Of a DNA stretch of 64,000 bases, positions 24,777 to 35,459 are shown piece by piece. The DNA is taken from positions 248,001 to 312,000 of the forward strand of contig JAGTJL010000015.1 in the NCBI GenBank assembly GCA_020746875.1. The letters run 5' to 3'. Below the pieces are notes generated by a model that ran no database searches, was not told where the DNA came from, and saw only the letters and a program-made list of their open reading frames with translations. This DNA comes from Rhexocercosporidium sp. MPI-PUGE-AT-0058. Its lineage: Eukaryota > Ascomycota > Leotiomycetes > Helotiales. Each line of letters begins with the position of its first letter. The first letter of the stretch is position 1. The position numbers and the translations under genes were made by a program.

Positions 24777-26827
24777 CTTGAATGATGGTGATATTGATTC
24801 GGTATCAAGGCTCTGAGTTGACGGACTGAGCTTGAAGTTAGTCTATGTGCATTTAACTTGATCGGAAATCGGATATAGACATACCGGAATAATACGTGGA
24901 TAAGACCTGTGAGAGATATATTGCTCTGGACTTAGAATCGAGAGCTGAATTGGGGCAAGTAGTGTATGGAAGAAGTATGTTTCGACAGAGAAAGAGGGAT
25001 TTATATATTCAAAGACTTCAAAGTTTATTCCAGACCCTTATCCATCTCACGCACCTCAACGAAAATGGATGGGCTGCGTATTCGTAAGAAAGCCACAGAT
25101 CCTATGTTAAAAACTCTCATAATTTGTCAGCTCATCTCCGTAGAAAGAAGAAACAGGGACGAATAAAAATAACTCTCGGACTATCAAATCCTTTCATCTA
25201 CTTTTCACGCACGTCAACGAGAATAGACGGGGCTACGTACAGTATCATGAGATAGCCACAAATCCTACGCTACGCTCTGATCATTCGTCACTTACCACCA
25301 TAAGAAGAAGGACGGGGTAGATGCTAAGCCCCAATCCCCCCAATCATCTGATCGTCAGCTCGCTTACTCCCGTCCATGATCCTCCCGCCAGTCCGGCGAT
25401 TATCATATACCAATGGTTTGTCTTACCGAAGATCTTTTAAACAACAAAACGACTGACTCCTATAGAAGTAGCTGCGTCTTCACTTGCCGATTGCTATTCA
25501 ACCCCGATTGGTTGACTCGTAAGATTTAAAACAAGTAAGCGTCACTACCACGGCTGAACGTAGATCTTGTCTCACATCTCATTTTTGGGCGTATTAGAAA
25601 CGATATCAGGATTGTGTAATAGTGCGCTGTGCACATAAGGATATGCGCACGCTTTAAAGAATATAAATTTAATTCACAGACTCTCACTCAATGCAGATCT
25701 TCTGATCGTGTAGCCCCCCACCCCCACCCCCCTTGTAAAACCTAGTCCACAATCCGACATATGGGGGTGAAAATAATACTCTAAGTCGACTGTTGATTCC
25801 TGACCGAAGCCTGGTGTATCTCAAATACCTTTTAATACGCATTAATTTGCATTCCTTATACCCAGGTTTAGTCGGTATCGCAGTTGCAATAGCGCCTTTT
25901 TGCATGTGACTTTGAAATCGTAGGAGATTTTAAGTAGATTATCTGGACATTGCCTCTGCACTCTAAAAATTCTTTCAAAAGGATCCCCCAAAGACCACTT
26001 CCTATGTAGCTTTCCACACTTCTTTAAGGCTTCGTGAATCTGGCACTCAGCATATGAGGCTATCGTCGGGGCTTAGGTACTTCGCCCACACTAACTCCTC
26101 TAGTTCCTTGGTTTGACTGGGGATAAAACCTAAATCCTCCATCGGCTATTAGGAATATGGAGCGATATTGGGGAAGGCCGCCGGCCACATCGGTGTTCAA
26201 AGTCTAATACGCGTTGCTCGGCCGACGAGTGCACACTCTTCAGGCGGAACTTTTTACGTGCATTAGGCGATCGAGAGTTTTATTTACGATCTAGAAGTCA
26301 TTAACCTAATACCACTTCTGAGCTACTATATGTGCCCAGTCGGAGAATTAGAAGTTTAGGTTCACTTGCGGCTTTCAAAAGAAGCAGCCGGTGGATGGGG
26401 AAAACGGGAGTGAAGTAATAACAAGACGAGATAGAGAGAGAGAGGCGAAGAAAGACCCGCACAGAGAAAGATGTGAGAGGAACTACACAGAAAGACCAAG
26501 GCTAAGGAGGTGAAAATATATGAGGACATACGAGCTGAAGTGATTGAGTGGTTAACTTCCTCTAGAATCCACCCCTTGTTGAGCAAATCAGAGTCAATCT
26601 GTTTCGTGCTTTTGGTACACATTGAAGGTAGTCGGCACAGAAGTAAACTTAGCAAGTAATCTGAGATATACGAACCGTTATCTAGATTCTCGGGTTCGAG
26701 AATGGAGCGTCTATCCGTAACAGATACACTTGAAAAGTTTACAATTTAGATCCATTTCCCAGGCGAAGACAGGTTGAACTACAATGGTTGTGGGAGCGAA
26801 TCATTCGAGCCATCTAGGCCCGTCTAG
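24777..26827. other. Gene-free AT-rich stretch
   Basis: About 2 kb without a supported gene. It contains a diverged tandem duplication (25029-25325, listed separately) and a C-rich run near 25711-25730. A minus-strand frame at 26362-26655 is Leu/Ser-rich without family resemblance. Confidence 0.4.
25029..25325 (+). repeat. Diverged tandem duplication, two ~140-bp units
   Basis: Unit 1 is about 25029-25170 and unit 2 about 25185-25325. Shared landmarks in order: CATCT..., TCACGCAC(C/G)TCAACGA(A/G)AATGGA/AGACGG, GGGCT(G)C(G)TA, GCCACA(G/A)ATCCTA, and AGAAGAA(A)C/GGGACG. The units differ by many substitutions, so the duplication is old. Confidence 0.65.
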
Positions 26828-28318
26828 ATGAACAATGCTCTCTCGACCGCAATTATGGAAATTGAGGTCTCACAGTATCTAGGCAAATGCAACAGCAGAA
26901 TAGATATAAGAAGCCATGCCCTTAGACTATTGTCCCTCGACGGTGGTGGCGTGAAAGGCCTCTCTGCGCCTATGATCCTTGAGGGGATCATGATGCGGGT
27001 CGCGAAAAACCCAAATTCTAAGGGACCATGTCGGCCGTCAGATTACTTCGAGGTCGCTGCTGGCACGAGCACGGGTGGCTTCATATTCATAATTGTTTTC
27101 CGTCTCCGCATGACAACGGGAGCTGCAATCGAGATGTACAAGCAAATTGCAGAGCAAGTTTTTCAGCCCAAAGCTGGGCGGGTCCCGTAGACAACTGAAT
27201 TGGAAAGAGCAAAATAATTGGCCATGCACCTCAGTTCGACGAAGCGGATTTGAAGAAGGCGATTGAATTTGTGATAGAGAGATATGGTTTGAATGAGGAA
27301 GACAAGAAGATAAAAGGACAGGCAGTGCTGGCTCGCAACAGAGTCGCCAGAATGTGAGTTATGTGAACCCGGCGTGGCCATCTCGGACACGAGTACAATC
27401 TATGATAATGTTAATATTTTTAGGTTCTTGTTTACTACAGCTCAAAACAGGGCCGAAACAGCCTTGTTTCGTTCATACCCTCACGAGGTGACTTACACTT
27501 CCTCTAAATTGAACAGAATCTTGAAGGACCACAGTTCCGAGGCAACCAATGGCTTAACTGTATGCGCAACATCAGCAGCGCCAACTACTTCCCCGAGGTG
27601 AAGTGGAACGGTCTCGTGTTCTGGGATGGAGGGTTGCTCAACAACAATCCAATTAATCAACTTTGGTCAGCAAGATATGATCTTGTGGGAACCGATGAAC
27701 CTGAACCCAAGGTCTCCTGTGTCCTCAGTCTTGGCTGTGGCCATCTCAAGGCGGGCACTCCCTCTAAGTCACGGTTCTCGCTTTCAGCGACTGTCCCGTC
27801 GCGTCGTTGGCTTAGCCACTAATGAACACTGAAGCCAAAGGCAAAGACTTCTCGCGACATGTCAGCAACCTCAATCGACGGCCGCACTATGCCAATACGA
27901 AGTATTTCCGCTTCAATGTCGACTTGGGCACACAAGAGATTGGCCTCGCCGACTACAACAAGATGGAATAACGAACATGGGGACAGAAGTCTGTGCCTTC
28001 AGGCTGCTTCGCTTGAGTGAGGAACTTCGATTTTCGACGGTAAAAGTTACGTTGAAAGACTCATATCTCTACGAATATAACTCCCTCTAGTTTAAAATTA
28101 AGCTATTATTTAATATAAGGTGTAAAGTACAACTTTACTAACTTTTATTTCGTAGAAAATACTCCACGCTGTAATAAATTGAATTTTTAATGTTTAAAGC
28201 CTGAAGGCACAGACTTCTGTCCCCATGTTCGTAATTGAAAACCATCACCGAAACATATCTAAAACTGCCGAATAACCAGAAGTTTCTCGACGATTGTGTG
28301 AGTGCGATAGCTGCATGA
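26828..28318 (+). pseudogene. Patatin-like phospholipase pseudogene split by a MITE
   Basis: Relic of a patatin-like acyl hydrolase. Present motifs are the oxyanion loop SLDGGGVKGLSAPMIL, the nucleophile elbow GTSTGG, the strand after it (RLRMTTGAAIEMYKQIAEQVF), and, much later, the catalytic-Asp motif FWDGGLLNNNPI (about 27620-27655). An in-frame TAG follows the first segment (about 27188-27190). A probable intron lies at about 27353-27422. A one-base deletion near 27585 shifts the frame at the CATSAAPT motif, and another frame change lies near 27820. A 260-bp inverted-repeat element is inserted at 27972-28231; the C-terminal frame resumes beyond it (LKTITETYLKLPNNQKFL) and ends at TGA 28316-28318. 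Lineages keep such genes next to NACHT/NB-ARC or kinesin-like domains; none is seen here. Confidence 0.85.
27972..28231. mobile_element. 260-bp MITE with 34-bp perfect TIRs and TAA target duplication
   Basis: The left terminal repeat (27972-28005, beginning CGAACATGGGGACAGAAGTC) and the right one (28198-28231, ending GACTTCTGTCCCCATGTTCG) are exact reverse complements over 34 bp. Both are flanked by TAA (27969-27971 and 28232-28234). The interior is AT-rich and non-coding. A 3-bp TWA-type target duplication is the hallmark of the PIF/Harbinger superfamily, so this is best read as a Tourist-like non-autonomous element. Perfect terminal repeats imply a recent insertion compared with the decay of the host gene. 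Confidence 0.9.
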
Positions 28319-28679
28319 AACCTCGGCTACATCATCACTGCATTAGGCATAGTTTGAGGGAGAAGAACAAGACAGTCCCTTGACCGGGGCTGCGTGAAGG
28401 AGCATGATGAAAATCATCTATTCTTCAACTGGTGGAACTGTTAAGGCAGGAGAGATATCTTCAGCGAGAGTACACAGGCAATGTATTTTATTTACCGCCA
28501 TCTGAGTGATTTGGGACGATTCGGAGATTTTTCGTAGGGCGGATTTTTTGCAAGCTCCAACAGCTGAGGTTTCGTTTTCAACCACAATATATGAGTACTT
28601 CTAGCTTCTTAGACCTGCTACCATTGGTTGTAGAAGCAGTCTGATAACCTTGGCCTCTTACCCCTTTGCCAGCTCCACT
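28319..28679. other. Gene-free stretch
   Basis: Short spacer between the patatin relic and copy B of the segmental duplication. No gene seen. Confidence 0.35.
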
Positions 28680-29310
28680 ACGATTTTTCGGCGGACGTTT
28701 TCCCGCGTCAGATTCGGGACTCGTCTGATTGTTGCTGCTCAAATGCGTGACACTTCTCGACCTGCCTTCACTGCTCGACTGTCTGTTCGTTATTGGGAGA
28801 AGAGGAGAAAGAGAAGAAGAATACATAATACACCTGGATGGAGTCATGCTGCAAAGGCAGACAGAAAGTGCCTTCCCAAACGACATCACAACAGAGGCAT
28901 TCTCGCATGGCATTTACCTCTCTTTCAGTCACTTCGCAACCACCGATCGACCTCCTCAACAAGCAAGCTCAACCTGTTCCTGTCAGCTAAAATAGTTCTC
29001 TAAGCACTGTGGACACCTGGGATATGAGAGGCAGGTAACAGATAATTTCTTTTTGGTGCTATGAGACCCTACGCTATGCATCGCCGATTCTTTCTATGCA
29101 ATGTAGTCAGATAACAAAACCAAATCCCCCCAAAACACAAGGAAAGCTGTGAAAGATTGTAAAGGAAAGTAAAGTTTACTCTTATAGACCTTTCCCACCC
29201 TCCATCTGATCATCCCACCCAGTAATTTCCTCAATCTCTATATAGCCACATACGTTCACTTTTCTTTCCCTCATCCTTACTTATCCCCAACCGAAAACCT
29301 CCGCAACACC
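28680..29310 (+). repeat. Segmental duplicate, copy B (overlaps GPI13 3' end)
   Basis: Counterpart of 15250-16310 (landmarks listed there). It covers the GPI13 3' UTR and flank and reaches the last codons of GPI13 (29281 onward), so copy B is likely the ancestral location and copy A a transposed or segmentally duplicated fragment. No intact gene lies in the block beyond the GPI13 end. Confidence 0.7.
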
Positions 29311-32300
29311 CACCGTATTGACCCTCACACCTGCGAGCGCCACCAGTATACCTACTACATCAACAATAAGCAACACAAAAGCCGCACTCATAAATTTCGG
29401 GCTAAAGATCCGATACAGCATAAGATGCCTCCGCAAATGCCCAGCCCACATCGTAGTCGCGAGGCCAATAACAGCATAATACGCTACATGCCACGCCAAG
29501 GCAGCGACAACACTCCTCAGGATACCTTTCTTGCGAGGTTTCTGCTTCCAGAGGACCACGAGAGGGAGGGCGATGACAGCGAGGATCTGCGCGCCAAAGG
29601 TGTTGAGGCCGACGAGGATGGGCGAGTAGGGGTACGTGATGGAGTGGAGCGGGATGAAGGCGGATTCCCATTGGATGGAGGAGAGGGTTGCTTGGTGGCC
29701 TGTTTTGAAGAAGTGGAAGGAGCCGAGGAGGGCGAGCATGATGGGCCCGATTGGGGAGGTGGTTAGGGCGTTGAGGTCGAGGATCTCGACGAGGGAGAGG
29801 ATTTGCCACGCCATGAGACTGAGTGCGCCGGCGCCCATGGGCTTTTGTACGAGGAGGAGAATGAGCAGGAAGTTGATTATTAGGAGGCAGTACCGTGTGC
29901 CATGTGTATTAGCGAAGCCAAGGATAGTGACTGTTGCGCCTGAGCTGTTGGTTATTTGGGCGTTTGGAGAGGAGGGGGCGGCGGTTGTGCTGATCGATAC
30001 ACAGGGAGGTGCATAGAGGAAGGCTGGACAGCCTACTCCGAGAGCTATGGCGAAGATGGTTTGAGCGATTGGAACTCGGATAGACTTTAGCCTTCCTTCG
30101 GGTATGTATGAAGAAAACCATTCGCCATCATCAGCGGCATCGAGCATCCAGAAAAGGGCGCTGAGAATGAGGAGACCTCGGAAGACCCAGCTAATCCAGG
30201 CTGGTGCAAATCCCTCGAAAGAACGGCTGCCTGTATAGTATGACTTGATGATCGAAGGCAATATGATAGCAATCAGGAATGGAAGAGCAAGTTGCCACGG
30301 CGCGGAAGTAGAGGATGTCGAAGAAGCATAGTACGTGGACATGCAATAAGGCATTTGCTCTTCTCTGCAAAGCTTCGAGAAGGATGCTACCCAACCAAGA
30401 GCAACGAAAAGTACAGAATGATACACGGCAAGTGTTCTATCCGGGATGTTCTCGAGGCGAAGGGAAGATACTGCAGCAGCGACTCCAAAGGTAGAGATGA
30501 AGAACAGTAAAATTGAGTCCTCCCAAATCGTGTACGAGTTCGAAGCAAAACCAATAGACTGACTGACCGTAAAAACAACAGCCAGCCAGCCCCAGAAAGT
30601 CGTCGGGAAAGGACTAGTGAAAGCCATCCTTCTTCTCATCTCTTGATACAAGACCCCGACAACACCAGAAACAGCACAGACACCCAAGACGAAATTGGGA
30701 AGAGATTCCGGCTTGACAGAAAGGAAGATAGCCGGTCCACCAGCAGCTCCAAGAAGCGTACCTAGTAAAGCACCCCTAACAAGCGTCCGGCTCGTAGTCT
30801 CGTCGTCGTCGTTGAATGTTGAGTCTTTGGCAAAAGTGTCAAGTTCCAATTGCAACTCTTTCCGATCCAATTCGGGATTATCAACCGCATCTCTACCATA
30901 CGCATTGCTATTCGCAAAAAGAATCAGAGCCAGCACACCAGCTGCCAAGATTGCAATACCAAGGCCGATACTGGGGACATCAAATCTCGCCCACAGAATC
31001 CGGCAGATCCTCAGAGTCTCCTCTTGGAAAGCGGAAAAGGTCACATAGCCCTCTTTCCACATCTGCTGCTTGCCTGTTCCCGCTAAAGCAGTTTCAGCAG
31101 CCTCCCACAGAGCGTGCGGTGAACCCTCGAGAGTATTTTCGTCAATACCTCGAGCTACCCAATATGCAGCTTGATACCTCTTGATACCAGCAGCCGTCAT
31201 CCTCGCTACAGCTGCGAGATTCTCCCACGCATTGCCCTTCCTGCCTGTGAAAGCCTCCTCAATTGGCTTACCGAGATTGTTGAATGGGATCGGTAGTCCC
31301 AACAACAAAGCTAAAGTTGGCACCAAGTCAATCTGGTTCACTGGTCTGATTTTGGCGTTCTTAGGAGGCGTGACAAATGCAGTGTCTGTACGGCCAAAGA
31401 TCCCTCTCTTGGAATACATCCACAGTGCAGCCTGGACCTCATCGTCGCTCTCTCCGCCGTGATCACCCTTCCCATCCATACCATGATCGCCCATGACAAC
31501 CAACAGCGTATCATCATCCAGCCTCTGCACGACCTCTCTCAAAACCCCATCCATCTGTTGCAGCTTCGCCGTCATAGCCGGATGATTTGGTCCATATCGA
31601 TGCCCCGCATGATCAACGCCCAGATAATGCGCAATCATGACATCCCAATCCCCTCTCTTCTCTTTACCAAGCAATGGCATGATATTCTCATTCACGCCGT
31701 TATCCAGAGTATGCAGATCCCAGACATCGAAACTAGGATACGCTCTACTGATCTCCTCCTCAAAATACCCAGGAAAAAGAGCAGTCCACGTATCGTCTCC
31801 CAGATGTACGATCTTCTTCCCCGCATTTTTCAGTTGCATGAGAAGATTATCTTCTGTGATAGCCTCCCCACCGAAGTTTGACCCCATCTCCACGAACGTC
31901 GGTAATGTCCCCGTTGTCAACCCCTTAATCCTCACTAGCGTCGTAGTCGGCGGATCCGCAATAAATGGTAACAAGAACGCATTATGCGGTTCCTTCACAG
32001 CAGTCTCATACAAAAACGGCAACGAGTTATGGAAAGCCTGCGCCGGGCCCGTCTCGGTTGTATTCGCGAATGGAATAGTGAAATCGTAGCGTAGAGCATC
32101 TATCACAATGACTACGGCTTTCTGGAAGGTTTTAGGATGCCAGCAACCTGCTTCCGGTGTACCTGAGCCTTTGAAGGGGTTGAGTAGGGCGATGGGTGGT
32201 TCGGAACAGGTTGATTTCTCTTCGAGAACGAGGCGGGCGAGGAGGAATCCTTTGGTGAAGAAGTAGATTCCTGATGCGTGGATGAAGCTGCGATTTCAAT

Positions 32301-32771
32301 ATTAGCCCAATTCAAAGCCCAATTGCAGTTCCAGCCCAGTTCCCACTCCCGCCAACTCGAGTCCAAATGCGCAAAACCCCAATCGCAGTTGACCCCTCCA
32401 ACTAAATCCCAAGCAAGAACACAAGAGAAAACTCCACCAACTCACAAAATCCAAGCAAAGAAGGCCCCAACCCAAATCCACTCCCTCTTCCACCTCTCCC
32501 CCTTCCTCTCAGCCAATCTCTCCACAACACTCTTCTTCTTTCCCCCAAATCCACCACCGATACCACCATTTCCACCTTTCCCATCACCCAACCCCGCATC
32601 CCTCAACAACCCTTCGACTTTCTCCCTATCCTTCGCATCGCGCGCATCCTGCAGCGCTTTCGCACGCGCGTATTGCGCTACTATGGAATTGGAATTGCTG
32701 GTTGAGGAGGCCTGGGGGATCGTATTCCGGACTGTTTTGGGTGGTGCTGGCGGATTGGGTGAGGTGGACAT
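29281..32771 (-). CDS. GPI13: GPI ethanolamine phosphate transferase 3 (Gpi13/PIG-O)
   Basis: ER-membrane enzyme that transfers phosphoethanolamine from phosphatidylethanolamine to the third mannose of the GPI precursor, the group later joined to protein. Exon 1 is 32446-32771, intron 32288-32445, exon 2 29281-32287, giving 1110 residues, normal for the family. A disordered cytosolic N-terminus precedes the first membrane span at the exon junction (WIWVGAFFAWI/FFIHASGIYFF). The lumenal alkaline-phosphatase-like domain carries metal and catalytic motifs VIDALRYDF, GLTTGTLPTF (nucleophile Thr), DDTWTALFP, DHAGHRYGP and DHGMDGKGDHGG. From about residue 480 on there are more than ten hydrophobic segments. 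Family members Mcd4 and Las21/Gpi7 differ in these motifs; the first-segment wording AVKEPHNAFLLPFIADPPTT points to Gpi13. Confidence 0.95.
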
Positions 32772-33571
32772 TGTGAATCTGTTCTACTACTGTCTGCTAT
32801 CCCTTCCAACTTTCGTTGTATCCCGTACCAGAAGCTCCGTGTGTATGCGGGGAGAGGCGTACTACCATGAAGCTAGAGAGAAATAGAAAAGAGATACCAT
32901 CAGAAAAGGAACATGAATGAATGTGCGAAGTGAAGTAGACTGGAGTGAATTGTGGAATTATGATGGTGGATGCTGGAGCCGCGTGTGAGTGAGGGACTTG
33001 AGTTTGGTGGACGCGATGCGATTTTTGTTCGGGGGCCGAGGCTCCGAGATGCTGATTCGTTGGGATGAGGAGCTGTCTACATTAGCTTTATTATCCGTTC
33101 ATACTCAGGTACAGCAGTAGAGCGCATTTCTCTATTGCAATAGTATTTTCAACTTTGAAGACTCTTTAGTAGCTTCATTGTCTAATGCTTCCTCCGTCAC
33201 CGGAACATCTCCAATGTCTGAAATATACCTAGACAAACAAAATTTGATAATAATTGAGATTCATGACTCAAAAGGACTGTCAATTTCAATGTTCGATAAC
33301 CAAAACTTCGTCATGTATTTAATGTCTCACATGCCACTCAGAAATTCTCTCTGAAAACCAGAATCGCTTGCTTACTCGTTAACACATATATCCCTATGGT
33401 ACAAAAAGATACCTCCCAAGCCCTTTCTCCCTTGTGCCTCTCTTCCTATATGCCATTTGTCCGTAACGCAATTGTCCTTTCTCGGCCAATTAAACTTCCT
33501 GTTCCACCATAGCCCACATCCACAGCCCCAGTATCCCACCTTCAACCACTTCATATGCCTCTCGATCCCGC
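32772..33571. other. Intergenic, GPI13 promoter and VPS68 3' side
   Basis: 800 bp upstream of GPI13 and downstream of VPS68, both on the minus strand. No supported gene. Confidence 0.4.
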
Positions 33572-34361
33572 TCACAGAGCCAAGTTATACGAATATTCAT
33601 CTTCCATATTCTGGCTAATCCAAAGCACAACAGAGCTATCTCACAATCAGCAAATGAACCCCACTGAACCTCACCAAACACCCAGAAACTCAAACTTACC
33701 TCAACATAACCAGGCCATTCGCAACCAAATTTGCCACACCCATATACATAGTCGGCCATGGCGCACTCGGCACCACATACTTCAGCACGAGGACTGTAAC
33801 ACCACCTGCCATGCCACCCGCCAGACTCGCGAATCCGAGGAATAGCACGACGCGAGCTTTCCAAGCGACTCCACTACCGGAGTAGGAGAAGGAGTCAGCG
33901 GAGAGCCGCGTCTTCTCGATGCTGTTGATGATGAGCATTCCGAGGGAGGAGAAGATGAGAGGGAGCCAGTCAATGAATGTTATGTGGATGATAGATCCGT
34001 TCTTTGCGCTGTGAGACCAGACAGCGGCGTCGAGGAGGACAAAGAATGCGAGGGAGAACTGGGGGCGAGGAAAGTTAGCTATAGTCTTCTTCATCTGCTT
34101 GATCTATTCCAGCCTGCATCTCCTCTGTTTTCATGCGAATCATAGTTAGGTATTCGTCGAGATGCATCATTTACCAAGGCTCTCCTTCTACCCCTCTTCT
34201 CCCCTTCCTGCAGCATCCCCAACATCCTCACTTCCCCAACCAACAGAACAATGTAATAGACCACTCACCAAAGCCCCAGCACCATAAACCCCCGAGCTCC
34301 TAGCCGTAGCGCTGTTCATCCATTCCGGCTTCCTGAACTTCCAGAGGCGCTCTTCCGACAT
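33572..34361 (-). CDS. VPS68: Vps68/TMEM50 family vacuolar sorting membrane protein
   Basis: Small four-span membrane protein; in yeast Vps68 partners Vps55 in endosome-to-vacuole transport. Exons are 34269-34361, 33700-34058 and 33636-33571 boundary corrected to 33572-33635, giving 171 residues. The N-terminus MSEERLWKFRKPEWMNS precedes the spans FSLAFFVLLDAAVWSHS, ITFIDWLPLIFSSLGMLIINSI, ARVVLFLGFASLAGGMAGGV and YMGVANLVANGLVML. The last exon adds VVLWISQNMEDEYSYNLAL, the family's signature tail. Introns are 210 and 64 bp. Length and topology match the UPF0220/TMEM50 family. Confidence 0.93.
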
Positions 34362-35459
34362 CCTGTTGTGCTGTTCGGTGCTTCGGACCCTTCCCTCGGA
34401 ACTTCAAATTCTTTTGTTAGATATTGTCGCAACTTCGGGCCGGAGTGTGTCGTGAGTTTTTGAGTCGCAAGGAAGTTGTGAGAGAGTGAGAGAGCTTCAA
34501 GTGATGGAGTGAGATGTTGATAAGAGCTGGCTTGCGCGGCTGACGAGGTGGGTCCGATTCTTAGCGCCAGTATCACGTGACATCCACCACTTGTCTCGGC
34601 CTGTTAGTCAGCACTTCTCTCCTCGCTTATGATGTTTTGATGGCTAAGGGAAGCTGAATGCTTCTAAACTTCAAGGTTGGAGCTGAGTACTTTATTGAAT
34701 ACGAGTCTAGCCCGAGGGCTTGGAACTTTGCTAGAAGTACATATACGTTTCATTAAGTGTTTTGTGACTCCAATTTTTAAAAATATATGTTACATGAAAG
34801 CTTAAGACCCTCCTCGTTGCTGTTTTCTCTCTTTATCTAAAATTTGCAAGTCATCTCCAAACTTTCGATATTGTCTCAACTTTAACTTTGATACTGTACT
34901 TCCACAGTAATTAGAAAATGGTGGTGAAATGAGGAGTGTCTACGAGATAATTGTCCTCATGGCTTCTAGGTCAGTTTTCCTGCCATCTATAGGGATACTT
35001 TGGGTCTTTAGACTTGAGCTTCGGTGGTCCTCTTTTCTCCAACAGGGAACAACATTAATAGTAGTGTCATAGAGTGCAAATTGAAAATGGAGTGTCGATA
35101 TTACACCATTAAGTGAATGGCCAGCATGGTACGAAGTACCCATGTACACAGAAGTGTTTCGTACAGTATTACGTTTCGCCGTCACTCAATGCGCTCCTTG
35201 GACAACTTGAGAGCAAAGGGGAAAGAAAATACACTATCTTCGAAGTTTCGAAAGTCTATTAGAAGCACCTTGGTCTTCGTGTTCATCGTGGTTTTAAATA
35301 GAGCTTGCTTCATCTGTCATCTAGGTGTCTGAGGGGGTCAAGGTCGCTAAGAGTCCTTATAGTGATGGGAAATGAATACGTGGTATTGATTGTAATGACT
35401 CAATAAAAATTAGTTCTGTATAGGTTATACCTGGACTAGCTACCCGTGGATTTGTATAC
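34362..35459. other. Intergenic at start of second decayed block
   Basis: About 1.1 kb upstream of VPS68 and downstream of the chitinase pseudogene. AT-rich in the middle (34740-34930). No supported gene. Confidence 0.4.

Noticed and set aside
26362..26655. 97-codon Leu/Ser-rich minus-strand frame
   Set aside because: No signal-peptide architecture at its start and no family resemblance; likely chance.
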